Notes under the pieces: generated by a model
The model's database searches: none
What the model was told of the DNA's origin: nothing
Seen by the model: the letters and a program-made list of their open reading frames with translations, nothing else
Made by a program: the position numbers and the translations under genes
Source: Orenia metallireducens
GTDB taxonomy: Bacteria; Bacillota; Halanaerobiia; Halobacteroidales; Halobacteroidaceae
DNA length: 46,301 nucleotides
Assembly: GCF_003001995.1 (NCBI RefSeq)
Contig: NZ_PVNB01000028.1
Location: 1 to 46,301 of the forward strand
Direction of reading: 5' to 3'
Shown here: one piece after another, positions 8,359-17,065 of the stretch
Layout: each line of letters starts with the position of its first letter
Position numbering within the stretch: position 1 is the stretch's first letter

Positions 8359-10446
8359 CTATTTATAGCTATCTGGTATAACAATCTTATCATGGTGCTG
8401 TGGTGTCTTCTGTTCTGCCTTTGGTGTCCACAGAATCTCAAGTGGGAAGTTAGACAGAGTCCAATCATATTGATAAGTTGGAGTATCTGGAGCAATATTT
8501 CTAATTCTATTATTAACTCCAATTCCACGTCTTACCTCTATAAGAGGAATGGTATAGCAATTTTTAGTATATATCTCTTGAACCTTAGAGAAAATTTCTG
8601 CTTTTTTATCAGGATCTATTGTTACTTGAGATTGTCTTAATAAATCAGCTAGTTTCTCTTCCCAAGCTAATAAATCCCTTTTACCATCATTTGAAGTCAA
8701 ATGCCACCAAGGAGCACTTTCATTAACTGGTCCAAGTGTTTCTGGTTTAGTATCAGGAACAGTTCTTGCATCTTCTCTGACAATTCTTAGATCATAATCA
8801 CCAATCATATCTTTTTGATTAGCTACATTTCCTTGTAATGGCTTAACCACTAGCTTAATCCCAATTTCTCTATACATTGGAATTAGTGCTTCTGCTATAC
8901 TGATACTAGCAGCTTGGTCAGCACTCATTTCTGCTACAATAACTAAATCTTCACCTGTTAACACACCCTCAGTCCAATTTACAATTCCATTACCATCAGT
9001 ATCTTTAAAACCTAATTTTACTATTATCTCTTTGGCTTTAGCAACATTATACTTATAAGCAGTAACATCTTCATCGTTATAATAAATAGAACCTGATGGA
9101 TATGCTCCATACCAAGCTTGAACAAATCGTGGATTAGGGAATAAAACTTTAGCTATTCCTTCACGATTAGCTGCATAAGATAATGCTTTTCTAAATTCAG
9201 TATTTCTAAATAAATTTCGTTTAGCTTTATCTTTTTCAGTTTTTACACTAGCATACTTTGACATATTAACATATACATGATATCCAGAATCAAAAGGACC
9301 AAAGTTAATATCAATATAATCTTTTTGTAAAGTAGCCTGTTTAATCATAGAAAAAGTACTTGGATTCTCAATATTAGTCCTATCACCAGAACCATTAATT
9401 AAATTCAAGGTTCTAACCTCTCCAGACTTAGCTTCTGTAAACCAGACCTCATCAAAATATGGTAACTGCTTACCTTCTTCATCTACCTGCCAGAAGTAAG
9501 GGTTTCTAGTTAATATCAGCATCTGTCCTGTTCTGTATTCTACTGGAACATAAGGTCCCATAGTTACTACAGGTAATTTAGTTGGAGGAGCTATATTTTC
9601 AAATTCACTATAACTCATCTTACTATTAAAAGCAGGATGCTGTGGCTTATAAATATGAGCCGGTGCTATAGCAAACTTATTATTACCAACCATATTGTAA
9701 AGGGCAGCAACAGGCTTAGCTACACCAAAGTGCCATTTAATTGTATAGTCATCTACCTTTTCAAGTTCAGTAACCTTACCAGCAAAGGTCCAAGTAGTCG
9801 CAGAGGTTATACTCCTGCTGACTTTAGGATCTAAAATCATATGGTTATAAGTAAATAATACATCATCTGCTGTAAATGGTTGGCCATCTGACCACTTAGC
9901 CCCTTTAATCAGATTCATAGTTAAAGTCTTACCATCTTTAGACCATTCCCAATCAGTTGCTAATCTAGGAAGAACTTGTGGCTTAGCCATCATCCACATT
10001 GGTCCTAATTCAACTAATCCTTCTTGAACAATCTGATTAATTCCAAAATATCCTTGAGTATGCCCTGCTGCCCAGTTCCAACTCTCTACTGGTACTGCAA
10101 AGGTATCTCTCCAAACTCCCCCATATTCTCCAATGCCATCAGACATCATTTCTTTTTGAATAACAGCTGGACTTTTAGGTAGTCTCTCTTTAAGAGGAGC
10201 TAACTCTCCTTTACTTACTAAACCAGCAAGTTCTGGTGCCTGCTGATAATTTGATAGAGATTTATAAACATACATCTGATCAAGAGTAAGCTTTCCTGCT
10301 AACTTTCTATTAGCCTCAGCAGTTACCTCTGCTGTAGGGGGTGTTTTTTTAGTTACTTTTTCAGTTATCTTTTCATCATTGCTACATGCTGAAAAGACAA
10401 TAATCAACATCCCAATTATAAATATCGTTAATACTCTTTTATTCAT
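8359..10446 (-). CDS. ABC transporter substrate-binding lipoprotein (SBP_bac_5 family)
   Basis: Extracytoplasmic receptor of the transporter. The signal peptide ends in the lipobox FSAC with Cys21 as the lipidated residue. A low-complexity Lys/Thr linker follows, then a large SBP_bac_5 domain with typical phrases: DGKTLTMNLIKGAKWSDG, FTADDVLFTYNHMI, TEFRKALSYAANREGIAKVL. At 695 residues it is longer than peptide receptors (~540); long members of this family often sit with glycosidases in saccharide clusters, which agrees with the GH4 gene. GAGGGAGTGGG lies just before the ATG. First gene of the operon, with a terminator hairpin in its leader (10620-10670). Confidence 0.9.
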   Translation of the reverse strand: MNKRVLTIFIIGMLIIVFSACSNDEKITEKVTKKTPPTAEVTAEANRKLAGKLTLDQMYVYKSLSNYQQAPELAGLVSKGELAPLKERLPKSPAVIQKEMMSDGIGEYGGVWRDTFAVPVESWNWAAGHTQGYFGINQIVQEGLVELGPMWMMAKPQVLPRLATDWEWSKDGKTLTMNLIKGAKWSDGQPFTADDVLFTYNHMILDPKVSRSITSATTWTFAGKVTELEKVDDYTIKWHFGVAKPVAALYNMVGNNKFAIAPAHIYKPQHPAFNSKMSYSEFENIAPPTKLPVVTMGPYVPVEYRTGQMLILTRNPYFWQVDEEGKQLPYFDEVWFTEAKSGEVRTLNLINGSGDRTNIENPSTFSMIKQATLQKDYIDINFGPFDSGYHVYVNMSKYASVKTEKDKAKRNLFRNTEFRKALSYAANREGIAKVLFPNPRFVQAWYGAYPSGSIYYNDEDVTAYKYNVAKAKEIIVKLGFKDTDGNGIVNWTEGVLTGEDLVIVAEMSADQAASISIAEALIPMYREIGIKLVVKPLQGNVANQKDMIGDYDLRIVREDARTVPDTKPETLGPVNESAPWWHLTSNDGKRDLLAWEEKLADLLRQSQVTIDPDKKAEIFSKVQEIYTKNCYTIPLIEVRRGIGVNNRIRNIAPDTPTYQYDWTLSNFPLEILWTPKAEQKTPQHHDKIVIPDSYK

Positions 10447-10619
10447 GTTCCCACTCCCTCTTTTTATAGTTTTTATAAAGATAGAGAAGATTATATAACT
10501 TATAATAGTTATTTCTCACTTAAATAACACCCTCACCCCCTTTCTTTAGAACAATCTCTTATATTCCTATCTAATTACTTGATTTTTTATTAAGATATAT
10601 TCTTAACCTAAACAAAAAA

Positions 10620-10670
10620 CCCATCTTATAATATCTAAATACATACCACTAGTAGACATTATAAGATGGG
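10620..10670 (-). terminator. intrinsic terminator-like hairpin in the leader of the binding-protein operon
   Basis: A perfect 13-bp stem, CCCATCTTATAAT (10620-10632) with ATTATAAGATGGG (10658-10670), and a 25-base loop. On the minus strand it is followed at once by GTTTTTTGTTT, a good T-tract. No minus-strand gene ends here; the next one lies beyond araC. The hairpin is 174 bases upstream of the binding-protein start and downstream of a TTGACA box, so it fits a leader attenuator or the end of a short leader RNA. Confidence 0.7.
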
Positions 10671-10712
10671 CTTATATAATTATAGAATTACCCCAACTTA
10701 ATTAATTAATTA

Positions 10713-10741
10713 AATTAATAATACACAAATCAAAGTGTCAA
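10713..10741 (-). promoter_or_regulatory. candidate promoter of the binding-protein/ABC/GH4 operon
   Basis: Minus-strand TTGACA at 10741-10736 is a perfect -35. The -10 is ambiguous: TATTAA after 15 bases or TTAATT after 17. A weak -10 would suit dependence on the divergent AraC-type activator. Transcription from here would pass through the 10620-10670 hairpin. Confidence 0.45.
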
Positions 10742-11414
10742 TTTATCTGTTTTATAGAATTATTTAACTTATTATGCTTATATTATAATTACCTTTTTGT
10801 ATAATGTAAATGGAAATATGTTAACTGAATATGGTCTAATGTCAAATAAACCGATTTAAAAATTCTTTTTCTCTACAAGAAAAAATATTTCAAAACATAA
10901 ATTTAATAGATTATAATTAAAGTCAATATAATATATCCTTAAAATTATTTGAAAATATTTTTTAGTATAATTGAACCTAAAACCCTAAAATACAATAGCC
11001 ATTATTTAAGTTGATCTTTTTTGACAACCCTTCTATGGTTAGGCCTTCGACACTATACAGAGCTATGAAGATAATTAACTTTACTCCAAATATTAAGTTT
11101 CCAAAAATTAATTCTAACCTATTCTTTGAATATATACTGAGTAGATATTCAAGGGAAAATAAATAGTCTTATCGAATATACATAATATCTTCACCTCTAT
11201 TTTATATAATTAGCTAATATAGTCGACAAAAATGGAGTGAAGTCTTTTTTGTATAACTAAGAATCTTGAAATTACAGCGCTTATTTTTATGAAATTTGCT
11301 TAATAGTAAAAAACTATAAGGAGTGCTATTATAAAAAGTTTTTAAATTTAAGAAATAAAGTTAATAGTAGATAAAAGCTTTTGATAAGCTTATTAACTTA
11401 AAGGAGGTAATTTT

Positions 11415-12263
11415 ATGTCTGACAACTATTCCCATCAACAACTAGATATTAATGTTGATAGATTACACCTTACTGACATAGACATCTATGTTAGTGGATT
11501 TCAAAATTGTGAAGCAAGCTACTACTATGGTCCTGCAGTTAGAGATCACTATTTAATTCACTACATTTATGAAGGTAAGGGTAAATTTGAAGTAAATAAT
11601 AAAGTATATCAATTGCATACTGGTCAGGGCTTTCTAATCTGTCCTGATATCGTTACTTATTATGAAGCAGATGAAGATGATCCTTGGACCTATGCTTGGA
11701 TTGGATTTAATGGTCTTAAAGCAGAAAGCTACCTAAAACAAGCTAGTCTTACACAGAAAAACCCTATATTCTCTACTGACCCCAAAAATAATTCAATCGA
11801 AAGTATCTTTAAAAAAATGAACTCTACTAAAAATCTTAAGATGGTAAAAGAGATTAAACTACTAGGTCTATTATATTTATTTTTAGCTGAGCTTAATATT
11901 ATAAGAAATAATAATAAGCTATCCAATAGTGATATATGTACAAAAGAGATTTATCTAAAAAAGGCAGTAGAATATATAGCTAAAAATCACTATAATCATA
12001 ATTTAAGCATTTCTAAGGTTAGCAGCTATATTGGTGTAAATAGAGGCTATCTCTGGTCTATCTTTAAAGATTACCTTAACCTGTCACCACAAGAATTTTT
12101 AATTAATTTTAGAATGGACAGAGCATCTAAACTATTAAAAAATAACTCCTTATCAGTCGCTGATATATCTCGCTCCGTAGGATATCAAGATCCTTTAACC
12201 TTCTCCAAGATTTTTAAAAAAGTTAAGGGGATCCCCCCATCAAAATACCGAAAGGATTTATAG
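11415..12263 (+). CDS. AraC-family transcriptional regulator with cupin sensor domain
   Basis: A 282-residue regulator. The N-terminal half (~20-155) is an AraC-binding cupin (HYLIHYIYEGKGKFEVNNKVY, then GQGFLICPDIVTYYEAD and WTYAWIGFNG). The C-terminal ~100 residues hold two helix-turn-helix units (LSISKVSSYIGVNRGYLWSIFKDYL and LSVADISRSVGYQDPLTFSKIFKKVKG) ending PPSKYRKDL, the family hallmark. Such proteins sense a sugar and activate nearby catabolic genes. It is transcribed away from the binding-protein operon, so it is the obvious candidate regulator of that operon. Start supported by AAGGAGG 8 bases before the ATG. Full length; no oddity. Confidence 0.93.
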   Translation: MSDNYSHQQLDINVDRLHLTDIDIYVSGFQNCEASYYYGPAVRDHYLIHYIYEGKGKFEVNNKVYQLHTGQGFLICPDIVTYYEADEDDPWTYAWIGFNGLKAESYLKQASLTQKNPIFSTDPKNNSIESIFKKMNSTKNLKMVKEIKLLGLLYLFLAELNIIRNNNKLSNSDICTKEIYLKKAVEYIAKNHYNHNLSISKVSSYIGVNRGYLWSIFKDYLNLSPQEFLINFRMDRASKLLKNNSLSVADISRSVGYQDPLTFSKIFKKVKGIPPSKYRKDL

Positions 12264-12270
12264 AATAAAC

Positions 12271-12323
12271 AATAAAAAGCTAAGGTTGATTCTTTGACAA
12301 AGAATCAACCTTAGCTTTTTATT
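12271..12323. terminator. bidirectional terminator between araC and symporter gene
   Basis: A perfect 25-bp stem (12271-12295 with 12299-12323) around loop GAC. The stem begins AATAAAAAGC and ends GCTTTTTATT, giving T-runs on both strands. It serves the converging araC and symporter genes. Confidence 0.93.
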
Positions 12324-12364
12324 TATAATTTAGTCTCTAAAAATTTACTTACTCCAGCATTGAA

Positions 12365-13954
12365 TTAACCAGCAATTCCTACACTAGAAAACACACTATA
12401 AACTGCTATCATTGCAATAGTTATAGCTATTCCAACAGGATATAGTTTCTGCCAAGGAGTTAATTCTACTGCCTTCTTGTCTTCTAATATAAAAGCTGTT
12501 TTTCTTGGTTTTAATTTTCCGATAACTAGCATAAGCGCAGAACAAATCACAAATAATACCGCTAAAATGTGTAAAAAGTGTACTCCTGTATCCCAGAATA
12601 ATTGAGTTATTCCATAAGCAGTAATAAATACAAAGAGTGATATCTTAGCTGCAATTGCTGGTACTCTCTTTGTTACATATCCAATAAATACAATAGTAAA
12701 GATAGGTACATTATAGAATCCATTTACAGTTTGCATGTATTGGAAGAATCCTTGAGGTGCCTTAGCAATTAATGGCGCTACACACATGGCAAAGATAGCA
12801 AGTACTGTACCAATAATCTTTCCGCTCTTTACAAGCTCTTGATCTGAAGCCTCTGGTTTAAATAATGGTTTAATAATATTTAATGAAAACAATGTTACAG
12901 ATGAATTTAACGTAGAGTTAAAGGATGATAAAATCGCGCCAAATAGTACTGCTGCAAAAAATCCCACCAATGGCTTTGGCAATACTGCATTAACTAATTT
13001 TGGATAAGCATGCATCGGTTCTAAACCAGGTCCGAACATATTATAAGCAATAATTCCTGGTAAAATTAAGAATGCAGGTCCTAATAATTTTAACGCTGCT
13101 GCTATAAGAACACCCTTTTGTCCTTCTTTTAAGTTCTTAGCTCCTAATGCTCTCTGCATGATATGTTGAGCTGTACCCCAATAGAAAAGGTTTACTAATA
13201 GCATTCCTGTAAACATAGTACTAAAGGGAACAGGATCTGATGAAGAGCCTATTGCATTTAATTTATCTGGTGTATTTTGCATAATAGTTTGGAAACCTTC
13301 TATTGGTGAACCTCCACCTAAAGCCATTAAACCAAGAATAGGAACTAATAATCCACCAATAAGTAATCCAATACCATTGATTGTATCAGAAACTGCTACT
13401 GCCTTTAAGCCACCAAAAATAGCATAAATAGAACCTATAATACCTATAGCCCAAACTGTAACCCATAAACCAGTCCATTGACTAACACCTAATAATTGTG
13501 GAATATTAAACATTCCATTGATAGCTCTCGCACCTGAATAAAGAATAGGTGGTAAAAGATTTAATACATATCCAAATAAAAATAATATAGTAATGATTCT
13601 CTTAGTCCCAGAATCAAAACGTTCTTCTAAGAAATCTGGTATAGTTGTAATTCCACCTTTCAAATATCTTGGTAATAAATAAAAGGCAACTATTACAAGA
13701 GCAATTGCCGAGCCAACTTCCCAGCCCATTACCGACATATTATCTGTATAACCTTGGGCATTTAATCCGATTAACTGTTCAGTTGAGAGGTTAGTTAACA
13801 TTAAAGATCCACCTATTACCCAACCAGTTAAACTTCTACCTCCAAGAAAATATCCATCTTTACTGTCCAGATCCTCGTTACGTGTCAACCTATAAGATAT
13901 TAAAGCAACTAAACCAGTAAAAAATAAAAATGATACAATTGTAAATAGATTCAT
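12365..13954 (-). CDS. sodium:solute symporter (SSS/SLC5 family, YidK-like)
   Basis: Inner-membrane Na+-coupled sugar or related solute transporter, 529 residues and about 14 membrane helices. Signature stretches close to E. coli YidK are visible: KDGYFLGGRSLTGWVIGGSL, MLTNLSTEQLIGL, GITTIPDFLEERFD, SDTINGIGLLIGGL and GFFAAVLFGAILSSFNSTLNSS. YidK itself lacks a proven substrate, so substrate is open; a sugar is likely since an epimerase-like gene and a ROK repressor lie directly upstream. Ribosome site AAGGAGG is 8 bases before the ATG. The promoter appears to lie ~590 bases upstream (14553-14581), leaving a long structured leader. Ends in a strong bidirectional terminator. Confidence 0.9.
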   Translation of the reverse strand: MNLFTIVSFLFFTGLVALISYRLTRNEDLDSKDGYFLGGRSLTGWVIGGSLMLTNLSTEQLIGLNAQGYTDNMSVMGWEVGSAIALVIVAFYLLPRYLKGGITTIPDFLEERFDSGTKRIITILFLFGYVLNLLPPILYSGARAINGMFNIPQLLGVSQWTGLWVTVWAIGIIGSIYAIFGGLKAVAVSDTINGIGLLIGGLLVPILGLMALGGGSPIEGFQTIMQNTPDKLNAIGSSSDPVPFSTMFTGMLLVNLFYWGTAQHIMQRALGAKNLKEGQKGVLIAAALKLLGPAFLILPGIIAYNMFGPGLEPMHAYPKLVNAVLPKPLVGFFAAVLFGAILSSFNSTLNSSVTLFSLNIIKPLFKPEASDQELVKSGKIIGTVLAIFAMCVAPLIAKAPQGFFQYMQTVNGFYNVPIFTIVFIGYVTKRVPAIAAKISLFVFITAYGITQLFWDTGVHFLHILAVLFVICSALMLVIGKLKPRKTAFILEDKKAVELTPWQKLYPVGIAITIAMIAVYSVFSSVGIAG

Positions 13955-14044
13955 TATCTTTCCTCCTTATTTGATTAAAAGTGTTCTTTATAAGCTCTCC
14001 CAAGATAACTTAATTAACTTATGAAACAAAGTTAGTAAAAATAA

Positions 14045-14138
14045 AACCCACTAATACCTTAAGAATAGAATCTCTACAACTGCATATTAAAATAGATAAT
14101 ATACAGTTGATAATACTACTCCAAAGATATAGTGGGTT
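14045..14138 (-). ncRNA. nested hairpin with T-tract (attenuator or leader-RNA 3' end)
   Basis: Outer arms AACCCACTA (14045-14053) and TAGTGGGTT (14130-14138) extend imperfectly inwards. An inner stem joins 14077-14089 to 14097-14109 (12 of 13 pairs). The minus strand continues TTTTATTTTTAC. It is 90 bases upstream of the symporter start and 480 bases beyond the epimerase stop, so it could be an attenuator, a small-RNA terminator, or a distant terminator for the epimerase transcript. I do not recognise a known riboswitch. Confidence 0.5.
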
Positions 14139-14309
14139 CTTATACTTATTATCAACTTATAACCACTTATAACTCTTAATATATAGTAGAATCTTATATT
14201 TTAATTAATTCTAACAGTCTTTCATCTTCTTAATTCATTAAGTCTCTTATAAGGCTACTAAAATATAGATATCCAATTCTAAAGTGAAATAAAAATAAAA
14301 GAATTACTA

Positions 14310-14406
14310 GCCACAGATTAATATAGATTAACACGCATTAAAATCAAATAATAGTTATATTTCTACTTAATCTTTTTATCCGTGTTCATTCGTGTAGATT
14401 CGTGGC
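14310..14406. repeat. ~97-bp imperfect palindromic repeat, family A copy 1
   Basis: Begins GCCACAGATTAATATAGATT and ends TTCGTGTAGATTCGTGGC. The two ~45-base arms match imperfectly but clearly as inverted repeats (shared GCCAC, AACACG, GATTAA blocks). A second copy with the same ends lies at 37386-37486. Non-coding. Confidence 0.75.
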
Positions 14407-14552
14407 AGAAATAAGGTTTTAAATTTCTTTTTAGAGTTGTTTATCTATAATTCATACTTCTTGTAAAACTTAATTAATTAAATAAAGTAAGATGGCTAAA
14501 AAAATACATTTATCTTAGATACTTATATCAGTAATCCCTTTCACTAAATATA

Positions 14553-14581
14553 ATTATAGTATATAGCCATCATATTGTCAA
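14553..14581 (-). promoter_or_regulatory. consensus sigma-A promoter of the symporter transcript
   Basis: Minus strand TTGACA (14581-14576), exactly 17 bases, then TATAAT (14558-14553): both hexamers are perfect. The spacer contains TAGCCATC on the plus strand, whose inverted partner lies at 14491-14498, about 50 bases into the transcript; the pair may be operators. Confidence 0.8.
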
Positions 14582-14616
14582 ACATTATTTTATATTTACA
14601 GATTTACTTTATTACC

Positions 14617-15561
14617 TTAATACCTCTCTAGCTTCATCTCTAAGTACCACTTATAACTCTCTCTAGCAGGGATTATAGTAGCTCTACCAATCCTATCTGC
14701 TAAATACAGATCATCATAAATACCAGTACAAGGCTCTAAAGCAATATTATAATCACCACGATAGCCACCTTGAGTCTTCCAAACTCCTAAATAAGGCACT
14801 TTATCAACTGGGAAGTTATAAATTAAACGCTCCCTAGTATCGGTATACTCCACTCCACACCTTGAGTTCTTTAATCTATGGGGAATATAGAATTTCTCAC
14901 AATTATTAGCTATTTTGGGTTCAACATTGCTCATATCAATCTTTTTACCACTTTTAGTCTTAACAATTGGATATGAATGTAGCTCACCCCATTCTCCTAA
15001 ATATTGACTATTCCTTTCTACATTTATTATCTTATCTTCTCCTTGTGGTAAGATAATTTTAGTATTTCGATGGTCACAATTTAATAGAGCATGGGCAGTC
15101 CAAATAAACTTAAATTCCTCATCAGAGAAGTTGCTTGCTTTATAATCTATTCTTATCCCATCTTCTTGTAAGCTAACCTTTTTGCTTAATTTATAAGGAA
15201 ACCTTGGACTATAGACCTCAAATTCAAGTATCTCTTCTTTAATTTGAGCTTTCCATGAAAGAGCCCATACTTCACCATGGTCTGGGATAGGTGTTCCAGC
15301 CCAGCTGCCATCTGGATAAAAACTAGCATCTATACTAGGAAAGACCTCATCAAAGCCACTAGAATCAAATTTGGAGAAATCAGCATTATATTTAGGGACC
15401 TTGAGTTGTTGATCATTACTTTGAAACAAAAACTCTCTCTTTCTTTCTTTATTAAAGAAAGAAACCATCTTGCTACCATACTCTGGAATAAATTCAGCTC
15501 TTAATCGATTATTTTCTATGATAATACTCTTTAATCCTTTATAACTACTCTCTTTAATCAC
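14617..15561 (-). CDS. aldose-1-epimerase-like (galactose mutarotase fold) protein
   Basis: A 314-residue cytoplasmic protein of the galactose-mutarotase-like superfamily. Visible marks are an opening LRAEFIPEYGSKMVSFFNK (compare the EYGGRI of epimerases), IPDHGEVWALSW with the catalytic-type His, FKFIWTAHALLNCD, and the end region NIALEPCTGIYDD. It probably interconverts sugar anomers or a related carbohydrate. Start is set at the GTG at 15561 because AGGAGG lies 6 bases upstream; the longer frame to 15600 lacks a ribosome site and family similarity. It lies between the symporter and ROK genes on the same strand, suggesting one sugar-use set, though a terminator separates it from the ROK gene. 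Confidence 0.82.
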   Translation of the reverse strand: MIKESSYKGLKSIIIENNRLRAEFIPEYGSKMVSFFNKERKREFLFQSNDQQLKVPKYNADFSKFDSSGFDEVFPSIDASFYPDGSWAGTPIPDHGEVWALSWKAQIKEEILEFEVYSPRFPYKLSKKVSLQEDGIRIDYKASNFSDEEFKFIWTAHALLNCDHRNTKIILPQGEDKIINVERNSQYLGEWGELHSYPIVKTKSGKKIDMSNVEPKIANNCEKFYIPHRLKNSRCGVEYTDTRERLIYNFPVDKVPYLGVWKTQGGYRGDYNIALEPCTGIYDDLYLADRIGRATIIPARESYKWYLEMKLERY

Positions 15562-15619
15562 ATTAAACCTCCTAAAAAAGCAAATTATCTTGAGAAACAA
15601 TAAATTATTAAATAAAAAA

Positions 15620-15642
15620 CATAAGTTTCTTATAAACTTATG
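15620..15642 (-). terminator. terminator after the ROK gene
   Basis: Stem CATAAGTTT (15620-15628) with AAACTTATG (15634-15642) and a 5-base loop, followed on the minus strand by TTTTTTATTT. It lies between the ROK stop and the epimerase-like gene. Confidence 0.8.
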
Positions 15643-15673
15643 TAGTTATAAACCTAAAGTAATAGCTTTAATG

Positions 15674-16906
15674 TTATTTATTACCTTTTTCCAATAATTT
15701 AGCACCTTTGAACAATTCTTTTAATACCAAGGTTACTCCACCAATAGTTGCTGCATTCTTACCTAAATCTGTTGCAACTATCTTTGTATCTTTGGCTATA
15801 GTCTCTAAGGCTCTAACTTCAACAGTCTCTAAGATAGCTGAAAAGACATAAGACTTAGCTTTAACTATATCCCCTACAATCACTATCATCCTAGGATTTA
15901 ATATATTTAAAAGGTTAGTAATTCCTATTCCTAAATATCTACCAATATCTTTTAAAAGCTGTTGAGCTAAATCATCACCTTGATTAGCAGCATTACAGAC
16001 AGTTGTAGTAGTTAACTTCGCTAAATCTCCCTTTACTAAAGAAGTAATCCCTGTCTGTACACCTTGCTTGATTAACTTTCTTGCTCTTTCAACAATTACA
16101 GTATTAGAAGCTAAACTCTCTAAACAACCATAATTACCACAACTACATTTTGGTCCATCATTATCTACTATAGTATGCCCTAGCTCTCCTGCACTATAAT
16201 CAACACCATAATGGAGCTTACCACCAATCATAATTCCAGAACCAATTCCATTACTAATATTAATAGTAATAAAATTATCAATCCCTTTAGCAACACCAAA
16301 CCAGCTTTCCCCTAAAGCCATAGCCCTTACATCATTGTCAATAAAAGTAGGTATATCAAACTTCTCTTCTATCAAGTCCTTAATTGCGACATCTTTCCAA
16401 TGATAATGGGGAGCAAAGACAGAGATACCAGTCTGACTATTAACTACACCATGAACCGCCATTCCAATTCCTATAATATCTTCTTTAGCTATTTTATTAT
16501 TACTAATAATATTCTCAATCAAAGTAAATAGACTCTCTAAAATATAATCCTGATCTATCTTCTCTAATCTCTCATGGGATTCAGCTAGGATATTTGCTTC
16601 TAAATCAGTCAATACAATCTCTAAAAAACCAGGACCTAAATTAACTCCTATCACATAGCCAGCCTTAGGATTTAATGTTAATAAGACTGGTGGACGACCT
16701 CCACTTGACTCTCCTAAACCAGACTCCTGAATAAATCCTCTCTCCATTAAATCTTTAGTAATCTTAGAAACACTAGCAGGAGTTAATCCTGTAATCTCAG
16801 CTATATCAGCTCTAGAAATAGCATTTTTAGTTCTAATCACCTCTAAAATAACAGAGATATTAAGTTGCTTCATCAAATCAAAACTACCTTTTAATAAACC
16901 ATTCAT
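15674..16906 (-). CDS. ROK-family transcriptional repressor (NagC/XylR type)
   Basis: A 410-residue sugar-sensing repressor. Residues ~15-65 are a winged helix (VILEVIRTKNAISRADIAEI, GLTPASVSKITKDLMERGF). Residues ~85-400 are the ROK sugar-kinase-like domain, with IGVNLGPGFLEIVLTDL, FIDNDVRAMALGE, ISNGIGSGIMIGG and GELGHTIVDNDGP. His244 plus the zinc motif CSCGNYGCLE (254-263) are intact. ROK regulators release DNA on binding a sugar or sugar phosphate; here the likely targets are its own and neighbouring symporter/epimerase genes. A second Met at residue 12 is a possible start. Upstream minus strand has a TATAAT at 16964-16959 and the AT-rich palindrome TTTAACTAATTAA, a candidate self-operator. 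Confidence 0.9.
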   Translation of the reverse strand: MNGLLKGSFDLMKQLNISVILEVIRTKNAISRADIAEITGLTPASVSKITKDLMERGFIQESGLGESSGGRPPVLLTLNPKAGYVIGVNLGPGFLEIVLTDLEANILAESHERLEKIDQDYILESLFTLIENIISNNKIAKEDIIGIGMAVHGVVNSQTGISVFAPHYHWKDVAIKDLIEEKFDIPTFIDNDVRAMALGESWFGVAKGIDNFITINISNGIGSGIMIGGKLHYGVDYSAGELGHTIVDNDGPKCSCGNYGCLESLASNTVIVERARKLIKQGVQTGITSLVKGDLAKLTTTTVCNAANQGDDLAQQLLKDIGRYLGIGITNLLNILNPRMIVIVGDIVKAKSYVFSAILETVEVRALETIAKDTKIVATDLGKNAATIGGVTLVLKELFKGAKLLEKGNK

Positions 16907-17032
16907 AATTATCTCAACCCTTACATTTATTAATTTAACTAATTAAGTTTATATTGTTATTATAACATATTAGCTTAATAGTTAAAAGTTTATTTTATTC
17001 CCCTATGTATATCTCCTACTTTAGAATAAAAC

Positions 17033-17056
17033 GGGATAAGCAATTATACCTATCCC
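17033..17056 (-). terminator. probable terminator after the 17066 gene
   Basis: Stem GGGATA/TATCCC with one mismatch and a further G-C pair (17033-17040 with 17049-17056), followed on the minus strand by GTTTTATTCT, ten bases after the stop codon. Confidence 0.6.
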
Positions 17057-17065
17057 AAAAGAATC

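Larger units (their letters stand above)
10447..11414. other. 968-bp intergenic region between divergent binding-protein operon and araC
   Basis: No gene was found. It holds a leader hairpin (10620-10670), a TTGACA box for the leftward operon, a consensus TATAAT on the plus strand at 10800-10805 and the araC ribosome site AAGGAGG at ~11400. Short inverted repeats occur, for example AAGCTT-N5-AAGCTT around 11375-11391. Stretch 10980-11260 contains no significant ORF; it may be decayed coding sequence but I could not identify it. Confidence 0.5.
13955..14616 (-). other. 662-bp intergenic region: long symporter leader
   Basis: No gene seen. From right to left it holds a consensus promoter (14581-14553), paired 8-bp sites GATGGCTA/TAGCCATC (14491-14498 and 14564-14571), an imperfect ~97-bp palindrome (14310-14406) and a nested hairpin with T-tract (14045-14138). 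If the promoter is used, all of this is transcribed ahead of the symporter. Confidence 0.55.

Noticed and set aside
10690-10722. Tandem TTAA/TTAATTAA run that could look like an iteron or CRISPR-like repeat
   Set aside because: Simple AT-rich sequence without spacers or regular unit; no Cas genes.
11020-11260. Stretch with mixed short repeats in the araC upstream region, perhaps a decayed gene or IS remnant
   Set aside because: No frame on either strand gave a recognisable protein segment or terminal repeats.
14045-14138. T-box leader for the symporter
   Set aside because: The T-box sequence (AGGGTGGNACCGCG) is absent and the gene is not amino-acid related.
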